Source: Bacillota bacterium (GTDB lineage: Bacteria; Bacillota; Bacilli; Alicyclobacillales; SLC66). Taken from it: a stretch of DNA of 40,772 bases. The notes below the pieces were generated by a model that saw only the letters and a program-made list of their open reading frames with translations, was not told where the DNA came from and searched no databases. Below are positions 40,573 through 40,772 of this stretch, in pieces; the stretch's first letter is position 1, and each line of letters starts with the position of its first letter. The stretch lies in contig JAPNUJ010000011.1 of NCBI GenBank assembly GCA_026627155.1, forward strand, positions 3,013-43,784. The letters run 5' to 3'. A program made the position numbers and the translations under genes.

Positions 40573-40772
40573 GTGACTCGTGGCAGACAGAAGAACCAGC
40601 GTCATGCACGGCGGGACGCGGGGAACATCGCTCTGTTGACGGCTCTCATGATGGTCGCCATTCTTGGCAGTCTCGCGTTTGCGTCGGATGTCGGCGTGGC
40701 GTACCTGGCTCGCGGACGACTCATCAGCGCACTGGATGCGGGGGCTCTGGCCGGGCTGTCTCAAGCGTTCGT
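40573..40772 (+). CDS. TadG-like (Flp pilus assembly TadE/G family) protein, 3' end outside window
   Basis: Starts at GTG 40573 with GGAGTG upstream. The 66 visible residues read a basic N-terminus, then 'GNIALLTALMMVAILGSLAFASDVGVAYLARGRLISALDAGALAG'. This matches the N-terminal Tad domain of TadG-type proteins: one hydrophobic helix followed by the D-x-G-x-x-Y and 'LDAGALAG' segment. The gene runs off the window, so the remaining domains cannot be seen. It lies 5 bases after the tadE-like gene in the same operon. Confidence 0.85.
   Translation, partial: MTRGRQKNQRHARRDAGNIALLTALMMVAILGSLAFASDVGVAYLARGRLISALDAGALAGLSQAF

Overview
The window looks like a chromosomal segment of a moderately GC-rich Firmicute, most likely an acidophile-type Bacillales of or near the Alicyclobacillaceae. 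This rests on gene order and family resemblance, not on a database search. The block tig-clpP-clpX-lonB-lon-ysxC followed by hemA-hemX-hemC-hemD-hemB-hemL is the Bacillus-type arrangement. LonB suggests a spore former. The marR-murI-rph-rdgB run matches the Bacillus ysmB-racE-rph-ysnA neighbourhood without gerM. GTG and TTG starts and 1-4 base stop/start overlaps are frequent.

Layout: (1) 1-1.8 kb, minus strand: the N-terminal part of an S9 acylaminoacyl-peptidase-type hydrolase, a 45-residue membrane protein and tRNA-Pro(TGG). (2) 2.0-6.5 kb: a sulfation operon of APS kinase, ATP sulfurylase, an NrnA-type DHH phosphoesterase, a PAPS-dependent sulfotransferase and a small methyltransferase. 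(3) 6.6-12.7 kb: a PAS-PAS-GGDEF-EAL protein, a Gfo/Idh/MocA oxidoreductase, a solute-binding-protein homologue with no signal peptide, and a GAF-GGDEF protein. (4) 12.8-16.3 kb: an SPFH protein, a helical unknown, a CHY zinc-finger protein, a degenerate phosphotransferase and, on the minus strand, purU. (5) 16.6-21.5 kb: marR, murI, rph, rdgB, a long gene-poor stretch, tRNA-Arg(TCT) and a GNAT protein. Several short tandem repeats are concentrated here. (6) 21.7-30.9 kb: trigger factor, ClpP, ClpX, LonB, Lon, YsxC and a convergent EamA transporter. (7) 31.0-37.4 kb: the complete hemAXCDBL operon from glutamyl-tRNA to uroporphyrinogen III, plus the aminotransferase. (8) 37.45-40.77 kb: a sigma-A promoter, a GEMM-I (cyclic dinucleotide) riboswitch with an intrinsic terminator, a sensor-less DesK/DegS-type histidine kinase, a NarL-type regulator, then Flp pilin, prepilin peptidase, TadE and the start of a TadG-like gene.

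The most interesting point is the riboswitch. The base at the ligand-discriminating position (G20 in the Vibrio Vc2 aptamer) reads as A. In the literature that base marks the GEMM-Ib variants that recognise 3',3'-cGAMP or are relaxed in specificity. It sits ahead of a two-component system and Tad/Flp pilus genes. Both GGDEF domains in the window carry the Asp typical of true c-di-GMP synthases, so which ligand is sensed is a real open question. Second in interest are the apparently self-contained PAPS synthesis/sulfotransfer/PAP-clearance operon and the cytosolic solute-binding-protein homologue translationally coupled to a diguanylate cyclase.
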